64,000 nucleotides of DNA from Saccharospirillum impatiens DSM 12546 (GTDB lineage Bacteria; Pseudomonadota; Gammaproteobacteria; Pseudomonadales; Natronospirillaceae). The stretch covers positions 1 to 64,000 of the forward strand of contig NZ_AUIH01000026.1 of assembly GCF_000423605.1 (NCBI RefSeq). The letters run 5' to 3'. Shown in pieces: positions 55,532 through 64,000 of the stretch (the first letter of the stretch is position 1; every line of letters begins with the position of its first letter). The notes beneath the pieces are model-generated. The model was not told the DNA's origin. It did no database searches and was given only the letters and a program-made list of their open reading frames with translations. Position numbers and translations under genes: made by a program.

Positions 55532-56644
55532 CTATTGATCCGGCTCGGCCGCCTCACTTTCACTCGAGGCCATATGAATGGTCTGAGTCGGGAAGGCAAA
55601 CTCGGCGCCGTGACCCTCAACAATATCAATGATCTTCAGCAGGATATCCTGCTTTATCTCGTGGAACTCTTTCCACACTACTGTTTTGGTAAAGGTATAA
55701 ATAAAGAACTCGATCGATGATGCGGCAAATTTGTTCAGATGCACCATCAACAGCTGATTGTGATCAATCGCTTCGTGCTCTTTCAACATGGCCTCGACAT
55801 CAGCAACAATCGCGGCCACCTTTGCGGCATCGCAATAACGCACACCAATGTTTTCGTTAATTCGGCGATTGAACATGCGCGACGGGTTTTCGACGGTGAT
55901 GTTGGCAAACGTCGCGTTGGGCACATAGATAGGCCGTTTGTCGAAGGTGCGAATACGGGTCAGGCGCCAGCCGATGTTTTCGACAGTCCCTTCGATATCC
56001 TGATCCGGTGAGCGCACCCAGTCCCCCACCCGGAACGGCTGATCCAGATAGATCATCAAGCCACCAAAGAAGTTGGCCAGCAAATCCTTGGCGGCAAAAC
56101 CCACAGCAATACCACCGATACCGCCAAAGGCCAGCACGCCAGACACGCTGAATCCCAGGCTTTGGAGTACTACCAGGGCTGAAGTGATCAGCACCGACAG
56201 CCGCATCAACTTGCCGAGCGCCGATGCTGTGGTTGCATCCATGGGCTTCGAGGCATGGTTCGGATCCTGAACCATTTCTTCGCCCTTGCGGATAAAGCTG
56301 ACCATAAACCAGGCAAACACCAGCACGAAAGTAACCGAACGTACCGGCTCTACGAAATCGAATATGGGTTCGTTTGACACCCGACGAACCACATCGGTCG
56401 CGAGCAACAAACCATTTAGCCAGATAAACAGCCGCACGGGCTTGCGGGCTGCACCGATCAGCAAATCATCCCAGAAGGTGTTCGACTTTTTTGCCGACTT
56501 CTCAAGCTTGTCGAATACTTTCTTTATGGCAAAACTGACCAGCGTGGTCAGTAACACAATAACAAACACCTGAATGATCCAGGTGTGCTCTTTACCAATG
56601 TTTAATGCGCTGGTCACCCAACTGACCAGAGTGTCCATATCCAT
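55532..56644 (-). CDS. MscS-family mechanosensitive ion channel
   Basis: About 370 residues. Four or five transmembrane helices: IQVFVIVLLTTLVSFAI, FIWLNGLLLATDVV, FVLVFAWFMVSFI, LSVLITSALVVLQSLGFS, and the pore helix GVLAFGGIGGIAVGFAAKDLLANFFGG. Next comes the beta domain FRVGDWVRSPDQDIEGTVENIGWRLTRIRTFDKRPIYVPNATFANITVEN, then a cytoplasmic alpha/beta end. It releases solutes during hypo-osmotic shock. ATG 56644 is preferred (GGTGAGG upstream); a GTG at 56704 would add 20 residues. Confidence 0.93.
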   Translation of the reverse strand: MDMDTLVSWVTSALNIGKEHTWIIQVFVIVLLTTLVSFAIKKVFDKLEKSAKKSNTFWDDLLIGAARKPVRLFIWLNGLLLATDVVRRVSNEPIFDFVEPVRSVTFVLVFAWFMVSFIRKGEEMVQDPNHASKPMDATTASALGKLMRLSVLITSALVVLQSLGFSVSGVLAFGGIGGIAVGFAAKDLLANFFGGLMIYLDQPFRVGDWVRSPDQDIEGTVENIGWRLTRIRTFDKRPIYVPNATFANITVENPSRMFNRRINENIGVRYCDAAKVAAIVADVEAMLKEHEAIDHNQLLMVHLNKFAASSIEFFIYTFTKTVVWKEFHEIKQDILLKIIDIVEGHGAEFAFPTQTIHMASSESEAAEPDQ

Positions 56645-56764
56645 CCGACGCCACACCTCACCAACAAAATTGACCAAAACCGACCCGACAAGCGACCCAG
56701 CCACAGGGATCGCAATGTAACGGCTTACGGGTAAAATGTGTAGTTTTGGGTCGAACCTGGGAAT

Positions 56765-57049
56765 TTATACTGATGCTTTTCGCACGGTTGGCAGCCAACC
56801 CGTCATCAGTTTGATCCAGGCATAGGCTGCCATGGAACCAAAAAGGATAACGGTAGCCATCTCAAAACCGGAGTCTACCAACAGCACAATCAAGCCTAAC
56901 TGCACTGCATAGCCACTGAGCAGGGCGCACCAGCGACAAAAAACAGACGACCGGGACCACTCGTACCAGGAGACCAATGGTACAAACAGAAAGGCTACGC
57001 CCCATTGGCAAGCCTGGAAGAAAGAGACTAGTGAGAAAGATTCAATCAT
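56765..57049 (-). CDS. small inner-membrane protein, unknown function
   Basis: A 94-residue hydrophobic protein with about three transmembrane helices (ACQWGVAFLFVPLVSW; SGYAVQLGLIVLLVDSG; TVILFGSMAAYAWIKLM) and a short basic tail. No family is recognised. The ribosome binding site is poor. The gene lies upstream of mscS on the same strand, 120 bases away. Confidence 0.55.
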   Translation of the reverse strand: MIESFSLVSFFQACQWGVAFLFVPLVSWYEWSRSSVFCRWCALLSGYAVQLGLIVLLVDSGFEMATVILFGSMAAYAWIKLMTGWLPTVRKASV

Positions 57050-57389
57050 CAGTCTATTCTAACGGCTTTAGGCCCGCCGTTACAGGCCTCCAGCCAATCT
57101 TTAACGTTAACTGACGCACAGTTCTGATATTACCAGAGGCCATTGACTGACAAATGACACGGCTGACTGTGGTTTCTCACATTAACAAATACCCTTAACA
57201 ACGCTCGGTAAAGCCTGCGTTTAATACAGACTGAGCACCAGGTCGGTGCCATTGCCATCTGAACAGACAAATGCGGCGTTCAAGTGGGCATCTTAGGCGC
57301 ACTGGAGCCCCTGAACATGATAACCTTACGGATCAACAACGCATTGTCGCTAACACCCTAAAATAACCGGGATACCCTGTGGAACGCAG
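57050..57389. other. intergenic region upstream of the cyclase gene
   Basis: This 340-base divergent region has no gene that I can see and no promoter that I can assign with confidence. Confidence 0.4.
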
Positions 57390-58811
57390 ATGAAATGGCA
57401 CTTTGGACACAAGCTCGCCCTGATCATGACCATGCTGGTGTTGCTGGCGTCCACTATTCTTGGCTACACCCTGGTATACCGGCAATTTTCGATGATGCAG
57501 ACGCAGTTTGTGGATACGGGAAACAGCCTGTCGTCGCAGCTCGCGGCCGCGTCAGTGGAACTGGTGTTTACCGAAGATGAACTGAGCCTTGCCAGTCTGG
57601 TGTTTTCCCTCAGTGACCAGCCCTCAGTCGTGGCCGCAAGCGTTGTAAACCGGGATGGCGAGATCCTGGCCGAAGCGGGTGTTTCGTTGCCAACGGTCAA
57701 TGCGGACCAGGCATTCCGCAGCCAGGGCCGGATCGAAGCCAGCGAGGAAACCATCTGGTTCTATTCACCGGTTGTGTTCAGAGGAGTCAGCGGCGGGGCC
57801 GCCTGGGTGGGGCTTGACCGGTCTGCGATGATTGCCGGCCAGCGCTCTATCATTCGCTCCGGGATAATCGTTGTCAGCCTCCTGGTGCTATCGATCACCC
57901 TCATTGCCATTCGCCTGGGACAATCACTGGCCAAACCGGTGCGCGACCTGATCGAAGGCACCCGCGCCATTGAATCCGGTCACTATGGATTTCGCATTCG
58001 CGGTCGGCACCAGGGAGAATTCAGTGATCTGACCCAGTCGTTCAACCATATGTCTGCCGAGCTTGAGCAGAAACAACGGGTCGAACAGCTGTTTTCCCGT
58101 TTCGTCAGCGACCCGGTCGCAGCCCGGTATATGGCTCAGGATAATGTAGAGCTTGCGCGTGAGGGCAAACGCGTTGATGCGAGCATACTCTTTGTCGATC
58201 TAGTTGGGTATACCGCCTTCAGTGAAGGCCGCCACCCGGAAGAAACCGCCGAAGTGCTTAACCTGTATTTCACGGAGTTCGCCAATAAGTGTCACGAATT
58301 TCATGGAAACGTCGACAAATACATAGGCGATTGCGCCATGCTGGTTTTTGGGTGTCCACAATCCGACCCGGAGCACCGCTACCACGCTATGGAATGCGCC
58401 CTGCAGATTCGCGACCGAATCACAGCGATGAACCAGGAGCGCATGCAAGCCAGGCAACCTTGCCTCGATATTCGAGTGGGCGTCAGTGGCGGTACCGTAC
58501 TCGCTGGCCTGCTCGGGTCCCATGAACGCATGCAATACACTGTCATCGGCGAGCCAGCCAACCTGGCTTCGCGTCTCTGTGACCTGGCGGAATCCGGCCA
58601 GGTAGTGACCGATGGGAACTTTTACACCATGCTTAACCAGCGTCACGAACTGCGGACTCACGCCAATGAGTCACACCACATCAAGGGATTTCAGAGCACA
58701 GTCGAGGTATTAACCGTCGATGCCTGGGCCAGCCCCGGGAAGGCGAGCACCGATCAGAATGACAGCCCAGAGGCGGCTTCTGACTATGAAACCAGAGAGT
58801 CACAGCTATGA
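57390..58811 (+). CDS. membrane-bound class III adenylate/guanylate cyclase
   Basis: A 473-residue inner-membrane sensor. Transmembrane helix 1 (LALIMTMLVLLASTILGYTLV, 9-29), a periplasmic sensor (30-155), transmembrane helix 2 (IIVVSLLVLSITLIAI, 159-174), a HAMP domain (175-230), then the cyclase domain. Metal-binding Asp270 is in LFVDLVGYTAF and Asp314 in KYIGDCAMLVFG; the transition-state/substrate region is GLLGSHERMQYTVIGEPANLASRL. The architecture matches known class III cyclases; whether it makes cAMP or cGMP cannot be decided here. It is translationally coupled (ATGA) to the TPR lipoprotein, which may be its partner. Confidence 0.9.
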   Translation: MKWHFGHKLALIMTMLVLLASTILGYTLVYRQFSMMQTQFVDTGNSLSSQLAAASVELVFTEDELSLASLVFSLSDQPSVVAASVVNRDGEILAEAGVSLPTVNADQAFRSQGRIEASEETIWFYSPVVFRGVSGGAAWVGLDRSAMIAGQRSIIRSGIIVVSLLVLSITLIAIRLGQSLAKPVRDLIEGTRAIESGHYGFRIRGRHQGEFSDLTQSFNHMSAELEQKQRVEQLFSRFVSDPVAARYMAQDNVELAREGKRVDASILFVDLVGYTAFSEGRHPEETAEVLNLYFTEFANKCHEFHGNVDKYIGDCAMLVFGCPQSDPEHRYHAMECALQIRDRITAMNQERMQARQPCLDIRVGVSGGTVLAGLLGSHERMQYTVIGEPANLASRLCDLAESGQVVTDGNFYTMLNQRHELRTHANESHHIKGFQSTVEVLTVDAWASPGKASTDQNDSPEAASDYETRESQL

Positions 58812-59842
58812 TGCGCCTGCTTGTCTTGATATCCATTCTCTCGCTAAGTGGTTGTGCCCAATTTTACGCACAACAGACCAACGTGAATGATCAGGTAGAT
58901 ACCTGGGTTGAAAACCACCAGTACGACAAGGCACTGGCTACCATAAACGCCATGAATCCAGAGCACGAGTCATACGCTGAACTGCGTCAGCGCACCGGCA
59001 TTATTGAACAACGACGAACCGCTTATATCGACGGTCAATTGGATGCAGCCGTTAGCCTTGAAGCCGAGGCCGACTGGGCGGGTGCAATAGCGGTCCTGGA
59101 TACCGCCCTCGCCAACTTGCCGGATGCGCCGGAACTGCAGTCACAGCGCCGCGAGTATGAACAACGTCGCCTGAGCAGCATTGATCGAAGCGAAAACACC
59201 ATTCTGCTGGCCCGAGCCCGGTATCTGCTGGCCATCCGTGCCAGCGAGGAAGACCTGCTAAAAGCAACGCCCAATAATTTTTTCGCCCAACAACGCTATC
59301 GCACCTTTCAACAGGACTTGCAGACCGCTTCCCGGCATCTTTATGCCGTCGGTAGACAGGCCTTGTATGAAAACGATTCCTTCAGCGCTGTTCAGGCATT
59401 AACGCTGTCTAACCGGTTATCGCCCAACGAACTGAGCCAGGAATTGCTGGGCGGCATTCAGCAAGCCCAGCAATCCGAACGCCAGCAAGCCAGAACCCAA
59501 GAAGCGGCCGTCGCCGAACAGCAGTGGCCACAACTGGAAGAAGCCTTCAAGCTCAGCATGACGCTGAACGACCTAGCCGGTGCTCAGCGCCTACTCAGAG
59601 AAATGACGGAAATCGACCGCGAAAAAGCGCAGCCCCTGCGCGAACAGCTGGACACTCGCCTGGCCAGCGAATCAGCACTGCTCAATGAACGGGGCGAGTT
59701 GCTCTACAGTCAGGGGTTTCTGCGTGAGGCACTGGACGTATGGGAAGAAGCACTGACTCTGACGCCCAATGACACTGAACTGCAGGCGAACGCCGAGCGG
59801 GCCAGAACCTTTCTGACCAATCTCGATCGATGGTCGAATTGA
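58808..59842 (+). CDS. TPR-containing outer-membrane lipoprotein
   Basis: A 344-residue lipoprotein. The signal peptide ends in lipobox LSGC (Cys16); Ala/Gln follow, not Asp, so sorting to the outer membrane is expected. The rest is almost wholly helical with TPR-like units (WVENHQYDKALATINAMNPEH; ADWAGAIAVLDTALANLPDAPE; LLYSQGFLREALDVWEEALTLTPND). It overlaps the cyclase stop by four bases. Such a pair, a periplasmic lipoprotein plus a transmembrane cyclase, suggests envelope sensing. No named family. Confidence 0.85.
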   Translation: MMRLLVLISILSLSGCAQFYAQQTNVNDQVDTWVENHQYDKALATINAMNPEHESYAELRQRTGIIEQRRTAYIDGQLDAAVSLEAEADWAGAIAVLDTALANLPDAPELQSQRREYEQRRLSSIDRSENTILLARARYLLAIRASEEDLLKATPNNFFAQQRYRTFQQDLQTASRHLYAVGRQALYENDSFSAVQALTLSNRLSPNELSQELLGGIQQAQQSERQQARTQEAAVAEQQWPQLEEAFKLSMTLNDLAGAQRLLREMTEIDREKAQPLREQLDTRLASESALLNERGELLYSQGFLREALDVWEEALTLTPNDTELQANAERARTFLTNLDRWSN

Positions 59843-59991
59843 CTCAAGTTTCCCACTTCATGGCTTACCGACTTCCGACTCACTGGACCGTTCCACGACG
59901 GCCGGGGGTGTGAATGCGTTACTGGTTACTCCGCATGTTTGAGAAGCCAACTTAACCAATCTGCGAAACGTCAGAAATAAACAAACTCGAG

Positions 59992-60186
59992 TCACCTCGC
60001 CTTAACCTGAAGCTCCCCACACCGGCTACACCGATACCGGGTCACCAGCTTCCCGGCTTTCACATCAAACTGGGGCTGGTTATCCACCGCCCAGCGATGA
60101 TGGCCATGCTTGCACAGAGTTGTCGCTTTGGCCTTTTTCTTCCGCGCCTGCTTGCGGGCAGCATCAAGAGATCGAACATCAGCCAT
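59992..60186 (-). CDS. small zinc-binding-like protein
   Basis: A 64-residue basic protein: a Lys/Arg-rich N-terminus (DAARKQARKKKAKATT), then CKHGHHRW and CSRCGE, a likely zinc site made of Cys, His and two Cys. GGAG six bases before the ATG supports it. Similar short proteins occur widely beside rnb-type genes, but no function is known to me. It is divergent from rnb, sharing a 100-base region with a TATACT -10-like box at 60242-60247. Confidence 0.75.
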   Translation of the reverse strand: MADVRSLDAARKQARKKKAKATTLCKHGHHRWAVDNQPQFDVKAGKLVTRYRCSRCGELQVKAR

Positions 60187-60287
60187 AGTGGGCTCCTCGA
60201 ATTTTACCCATCCAGCTTATCAAAAAGTCAGTCGTTTCCGGTATACTGCGCGCCCACAACGAAATGCGAACTCGATTCAGGACCTTT

Positions 60288-62234
60288 ATGCTCGATGCCA
60301 AAGCCCTCGCCCAGCTGCAGTCTCTGAAAAGTGACATCAAGTCCACCACGCCCGAACCGCTTGTTATGCGCGGCACCATCAAAGGCACCGGTCGCAGCTT
60401 CGGCTTCGTGATCGCCGCCGATGCCACCGAGTATTTCTTACCGCCCGATGCCATGGCCAAAGTCTTCCCGGGCGATGAAGTCGAGTTCACCATTGAAGAG
60501 ACCCCCGAAGGCAAGGTCAACGCCGATTTGACCAAGCTGGTGAGTTCTCCGCTGACCGAATTTATGGGCCGTTATGTCGTGCGCGGCAAGGCCCAGGGCG
60601 TAGAACCGGAAGTCGTCGGGCACGCCAAATGGCTGTTCGTCCCCCCCAAAAAGACGGCCGATGCCGACAGTGGCCAGTGGGTAAAAGCCAAAGTAACCCG
60701 ACACCCCTGGGAAACCGGCAAAGCGCAGGCCGAAGTAATGGGCATTATTGGCAGCGAAAAAGAGCCTGGCACCTGGCATGCCATCGCCGTAGAAAAGCAC
60801 CAGTTGCCCCGCGACTTTTCCGGTGAAGCACTCGCCGCTGCAGAAGCGCTGGATCATAGCCGGGTTGACACGGCCAGCGTCGATAGAACCGACTTGCGCG
60901 ACATACCTTTCGTCACCATCGATAACGCCTCCACTCAAGACATGGACGACGCTATTTATGCTGAAGAGACGGATGACGGCTGGCTACTGCGTGTCGCCAT
61001 CGCCGATCCGGCGGCCTGGTTCGATACCGATTCACCGCTGGAAACGGAGGCACGGCAACGCCTGACCACCACTTACCTGCCCGGCCGGCCCATCAGCATG
61101 CTGCCCGAGCGCCTGGCCAATGACCTGTGTTCACTGGTACCCAATACCGATCGACTGGCCCTGGTGTTTCACATTCGCGTCGCCGCAGACGGCAGCCTGA
61201 GCAAACTGGCCATCACCCCCTCCGTAATTCGCAGCACCGCCAAGCTTAGCTATGAGCAAGTGAGCGAGTGGCTCGACGGAGACACCGCCATACCAGCCGC
61301 CCACTGGCACCTGGAAACACTGAAGCAATGTTGCCAGGCCTTATTCGACTGGCGCAAAAACAATGCGCTGATCATGCAGGACCGGCCCGATTATCGCGTG
61401 AAAGTGGATGATCAGTTAAACGTGACCGGTGTGGTCAAAGAGGTGCGCAACACAGCTAACAGCCTGGTAGAGGAAAGCATGCTGGCGGTAAACCGCATTG
61501 CTGCCGCCTGGCTGGCCGAAGACAGCGCCCTGTTCATGACCCACGCAGGTTTCAGGCCCGACCGTGAAGAAGAACTCAAAGGTTTACTGCGCGAGTTCGC
61601 CAAAGGCGTTGCTGAAACCGACGGCCACGACCCGGAAGGCTTCAAAACCATCTTGCGAGCGGCTCGAACAATAGATGACTTTCCATTACTGAGTGTGCTG
61701 TTGAAGCGACTGGAACGAGGCGTTTGGTCCACCACCGCAGCGCCCCACTTTGGTCTCGGTTTCGATCACTACACCACCGTCACCAGCCCGATTCGCAAGT
61801 ATACCGACCTGGTACTGCACCGCCTGATCCACGCCAAACTGGCAGGAAAGTCGTTCACGATACCGCCCGAACTGGCAGACGACCTCAATGAACGCCTCAG
61901 CAACAGCCGCAAGGCCGCAAACGAAGTCGAAAACCGCCTGCGTCTGGAGTGGCTGCATCAGCAACCGGAGCAGACCTGGCAAGCAACTGTCGTACACATC
62001 AATTCAGGCGGCATCATCGCTCAGCTTGACGACAACGGTGCTGCCGGCTTCATTGACCTTCGCGGCCAGAAGAAAAAACTCAGCTACGACCCACTGCGTA
62101 TGATGATGAAAGGGGAAGCCCAGAGTTTTATACTGAACCAGCCGCTGCAAGTAACCATTGCCAAAATTGAAGGTGACAAGCTGGAACTGAGCTTGGTGGA
62201 AGAAAATCAGCCGGATCACAGCGGCTCGGAGTAG
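60288..62234 (+). CDS. rnb: exoribonuclease II
   Basis: About 648 residues, matching E. coli RNase II (644). Two N-terminal cold-shock OB folds (GTGRSFGFVIAADATEYFLPPDAMAKVFPGDEVEF), the RNB catalytic domain with active-site aspartates in VTIDNASTQDMDDAIYAEE (about residues 207-225) and TSPIRKYTDLVLHRLIHA, and a C-terminal S1 domain ending in LELSLVEE. It degrades single-stranded RNA 3' to 5'. ATG 60288 follows AGGA by five bases; the frame extends 24 bases further up without support. Confidence 0.94.
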   Translation: MLDAKALAQLQSLKSDIKSTTPEPLVMRGTIKGTGRSFGFVIAADATEYFLPPDAMAKVFPGDEVEFTIEETPEGKVNADLTKLVSSPLTEFMGRYVVRGKAQGVEPEVVGHAKWLFVPPKKTADADSGQWVKAKVTRHPWETGKAQAEVMGIIGSEKEPGTWHAIAVEKHQLPRDFSGEALAAAEALDHSRVDTASVDRTDLRDIPFVTIDNASTQDMDDAIYAEETDDGWLLRVAIADPAAWFDTDSPLETEARQRLTTTYLPGRPISMLPERLANDLCSLVPNTDRLALVFHIRVAADGSLSKLAITPSVIRSTAKLSYEQVSEWLDGDTAIPAAHWHLETLKQCCQALFDWRKNNALIMQDRPDYRVKVDDQLNVTGVVKEVRNTANSLVEESMLAVNRIAAAWLAEDSALFMTHAGFRPDREEELKGLLREFAKGVAETDGHDPEGFKTILRAARTIDDFPLLSVLLKRLERGVWSTTAAPHFGLGFDHYTTVTSPIRKYTDLVLHRLIHAKLAGKSFTIPPELADDLNERLSNSRKAANEVENRLRLEWLHQQPEQTWQATVVHINSGGIIAQLDDNGAAGFIDLRGQKKKLSYDPLRMMMKGEAQSFILNQPLQVTIAKIEGDKLELSLVEENQPDHSGSE

Positions 62235-62327
62235 ACTGTATGAATGCGCCGAATCGCTGAATATTCCTGGCCCAATGCACTCGCCCTACTATTCACCCCA
62301 TGAATACAGGGTATAAGGTACCATTAC

Positions 62328-62356
62328 TTAACTTTTGGGCCATTTTTCACTAAACT
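62328..62356 (+). promoter_or_regulatory. candidate acnB promoter
   Basis: TTAACT (62328-62333), 17-base spacer, TAAACT (62351-62356), giving a leader of about 115 bases before the GTG start. The remaining part of the gap after rnb shows no gene. Confidence 0.45.
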
Positions 62357-62476
62357 GCGCCTCGCTTATGCTCAGCCAGTCCTGGTTGTCGACGCAGGCG
62401 CCCGGTGTTTCAGGTGGACCTAACGCCCTGCCGGTGTCTCTCGCGCCACAACCCCTTCACTGTTGGAGAATTAACC

Positions 62477-64000
62477 GTGCTAGAAGCCTATCGTAAACAT
62501 GTCGAAGAGCGCGCCGCTCTTGGCATTCCTGCCAAGCCACTGAACGCAGACCAGGTAACCGCTCTGGTGGAGCTGCTGAAAAATCCGCCCGCCGGTGAAG
62601 AAGCGTTTATCAAAGACCTGATCGTCAACCGGGTACCACCTGGCGTAGACGAAGCAGCCTATGTAAAAGCAGCCTACCTCTCAGCCGTTGCCAAAAGCGA
62701 AGCCGAGTGCCCGCTGATCGATGCAGCCGAGGCGGTGCAACTGCTCGGCACCATGCAGGGTGGTTACAACATCGAAACCCTGGCTGGCTTGCTGACCGAC
62801 GCCAAACTGGCTGATGCAGCCGCTGAAGAACTGAAGCACACCCTGTTGGTGTTCGATGCCTTCCATGATGTCGACGAACTGGCTAAAGCTGGCAATACCG
62901 CTGCCAAGAGCGTCATGGAATCCTGGGCCGAGGCCGAATGGTTCCTGAACAAGCCTGATGTCCCTGAAAAGCTGACACTGACTGTGTTTAAAGTTACCGG
63001 TGAAACCAACACCGATGACCTGTCTCCGGCTCAGGATGCCTGGTCACGCCCGGATATCCCGCTGCACGCGCTGGCCATGTACAAACTAAGCCGTGATGGC
63101 CTGACGCCCGACAAAGAAGGCGAGATCGGCCCGATTCAGCAAATCGAAACGCTGAAGGAAAAAGGCCACTCAATCGCCCTGGTCGGCGACGTTGTGGGTA
63201 CCGGCTCGTCACGTAAATCTGCCACCAACTCGGTACTGTGGCACACCGGCGAAGACATGCCGTTCGTGCCCAACAAGCGCACTGGCGGCTTTGTGCTGGG
63301 CAACAAAATCGCCCCGATCTTCTTCAACACCATGGAAGACTCAGGCGCCCTGCCCATCGAAGTTGACGTCAACGAACTGAATATGGGCGACGTGATCGAC
63401 GTTTACCCCTTCGCCGGTAAAGTTGAGCGCGATGGCCAGGTGATCTCAGAGTTTGAATTGAATACCCAGGTGCTGCTCGACGAAGTGCGCGCCGGTGGCC
63501 GTATTCCGCTGATCATCGGCCGTGGTCTGACCGACCGTGCCCGCGAAGCCATGGGTCTGGAACCCAGCACCGTTTTCCGTCGCCCTGGTGCAGTAGCCGA
63601 CAGCAAAGCCGGCTATACACTGGCGCAAAAAATGGTCGGTAAAGCCTGTGGTCTGAAAGGCGTTCGCCCGAATCAGTATTGCGAACCGAAGATGACCACC
63701 GTCGGCTCACAGGACACTACCGGCCCGATGACCCGCGACGAGTTGAAAGACCTGGCCTGCCTGGGGTTCTCGACAGACCTGGTGATGCAGTCGTTCTGCC
63801 ACACAGCCGCGTATCCAAAGCCAATCGACATTGAAACCCAACACACCCTGCCCGACTTCATCAAGAACCGTGGCGGTGTTTCCCTGCGCCCGGGCGATGG
63901 CATCATTCACTCCTGGCTGAACCGCATGCTGCTGCCTGACACTGTTGGTACCGGTGGCGACTCACACACCCGTTTCCCGATGGGCATCTCCTTCCCGGCC
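62477..64000 (+). CDS. acnB: aconitate hydratase B (5' part)
   Basis: The first 508 codons of the TCA-cycle aconitase, cut by the window end. It starts with GTG ([22 protein letters not shown]), after GGAG, and follows E. coli AcnB closely: the HEAT-like domain ([40 protein letters not shown]), the swivel domain ([41 protein letters not shown]), then the catalytic part with [21 protein letters not shown] and [12 protein letters not shown]. The 4Fe-4S cysteines lie partly beyond the window. In other bacteria AcnB also binds mRNA when iron is low. Confidence 0.97.
   Translation, partial: MLEAYRKHVEERAALGIPAKPLNADQVTALVELLKNPPAGEEAFIKDLIVNRVPPGVDEAAYVKAAYLSAVAKSEAECPLIDAAEAVQLLGTMQGGYNIETLAGLLTDAKLADAAAEELKHTLLVFDAFHDVDELAKAGNTAAKSVMESWAEAEWFLNKPDVPEKLTLTVFKVTGETNTDDLSPAQDAWSRPDIPLHALAMYKLSRDGLTPDKEGEIGPIQQIETLKEKGHSIALVGDVVGTGSSRKSATNSVLWHTGEDMPFVPNKRTGGFVLGNKIAPIFFNTMEDSGALPIEVDVNELNMGDVIDVYPFAGKVERDGQVISEFELNTQVLLDEVRAGGRIPLIIGRGLTDRAREAMGLEPSTVFRRPGAVADSKAGYTLAQKMVGKACGLKGVRPNQYCEPKMTTVGSQDTTGPMTRDELKDLACLGFSTDLVMQSFCHTAAYPKPIDIETQHTLPDFIKNRGGVSLRPGDGIIHSWLNRMLLPDTVGTGGDSHTRFPMGISFPA

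Overview
The window comes from a flagellated Gammaproteobacterium. Most of its gene order is also seen in Pseudomonas and marine relatives: fleQSR, fliEFGHIJ, pheST-ihfA-merR-tRNA-Pro, gyrA-serC-pheA-tyrA/aroA-cmk-rpsA-ihfB and ubiG-mupP-yciK. The moderately high GC and the long acidic tails on FliH and ScpB suggest a marine or mildly halophilic member of the Oceanospirillales/Pseudomonadales. I cannot name the genus with confidence. Nearly all of the sequence is ordinary chromosomal housekeeping DNA. I see no prophage, rRNA or CRISPR.

Layout. Positions 1-7.9 kb (minus strand) hold fliE-fliF-fliG-fliH-fliI-fliJ, a STAS protein and a response regulator/phosphatase whose gene seems to be broken by an insertion-sequence end at about position 95. 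Positions 8.1-10.1 kb form a small accessory patch: a palindromic repeat, a zinc-ribbon membrane protein and an outer-membrane-like protein. Positions 10.2-16 kb carry tRNA-Pro, merR, ihfA, pheT, pheS, pyrI and pyrB. Positions 16.3-17.7 kb carry a ComEA-like protein, a CsrB/RsmZ-type regulatory RNA rich in GGA hairpins, and a decayed tRNA-Gly cluster with tRNA-Glu. Positions 17.8-29.9 kb hold lapB-lapA-ihfB-rpsA-cmk-aroA/tyrA-pheA-serC-gyrA on the minus strand. Positions 30.3-35 kb hold mtaD-ubiG-mupP-yciK and a diguanylate cyclase on the plus strand. Positions 35-40 kb hold rluB-scpB-scpA-yciO-rnm, and 40-47.3 kb hold yciI, an SH3 protein, mnmC-greB, a QueD-like gene, cysS, yidD and a Trm112-like gene. 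Positions 47.5-52.9 kb return to flagellar control with fleR, fleS, fleQ, a FliT-like gene and fliS. The rest is a TPR-methyltransferase, an MscS channel, a class III cyclase with a TPR lipoprotein, RNase II and the start of acnB.

How they work together. FleQ, with sigma-54, probably drives fleSR from a perfect -24/-12 promoter at 50268-50282. FleR would then drive fliE onward from a close match at 8053-8067. Similar but weaker sites precede the diguanylate cyclase and the TPR-methyltransferase, which may place both in the motility regulon. The CsrB-like RNA would add post-transcriptional control of the motile/sessile switch through CsrA. Both IHF subunits, which help many sigma-54 promoters, are also encoded here.

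Most notable: (1) fleR and fliE, adjacent in Pseudomonas, are separated by about 39.5 kb of housekeeping genes, with one copy of the same palindromic repeat family at each junction; (2) the CsrB-like RNA at about 16640-17059; (3) a symmetric array of about ten 17-bp repeats, inverted then direct, at 44228-44408; (4) the IS-interrupted phosphatase gene; (5) tRNA-Gly-like pseudogenes sharing a 14-bp insertion; (6) heptanucleotide repeats between fleQ and the fleSR promoter.
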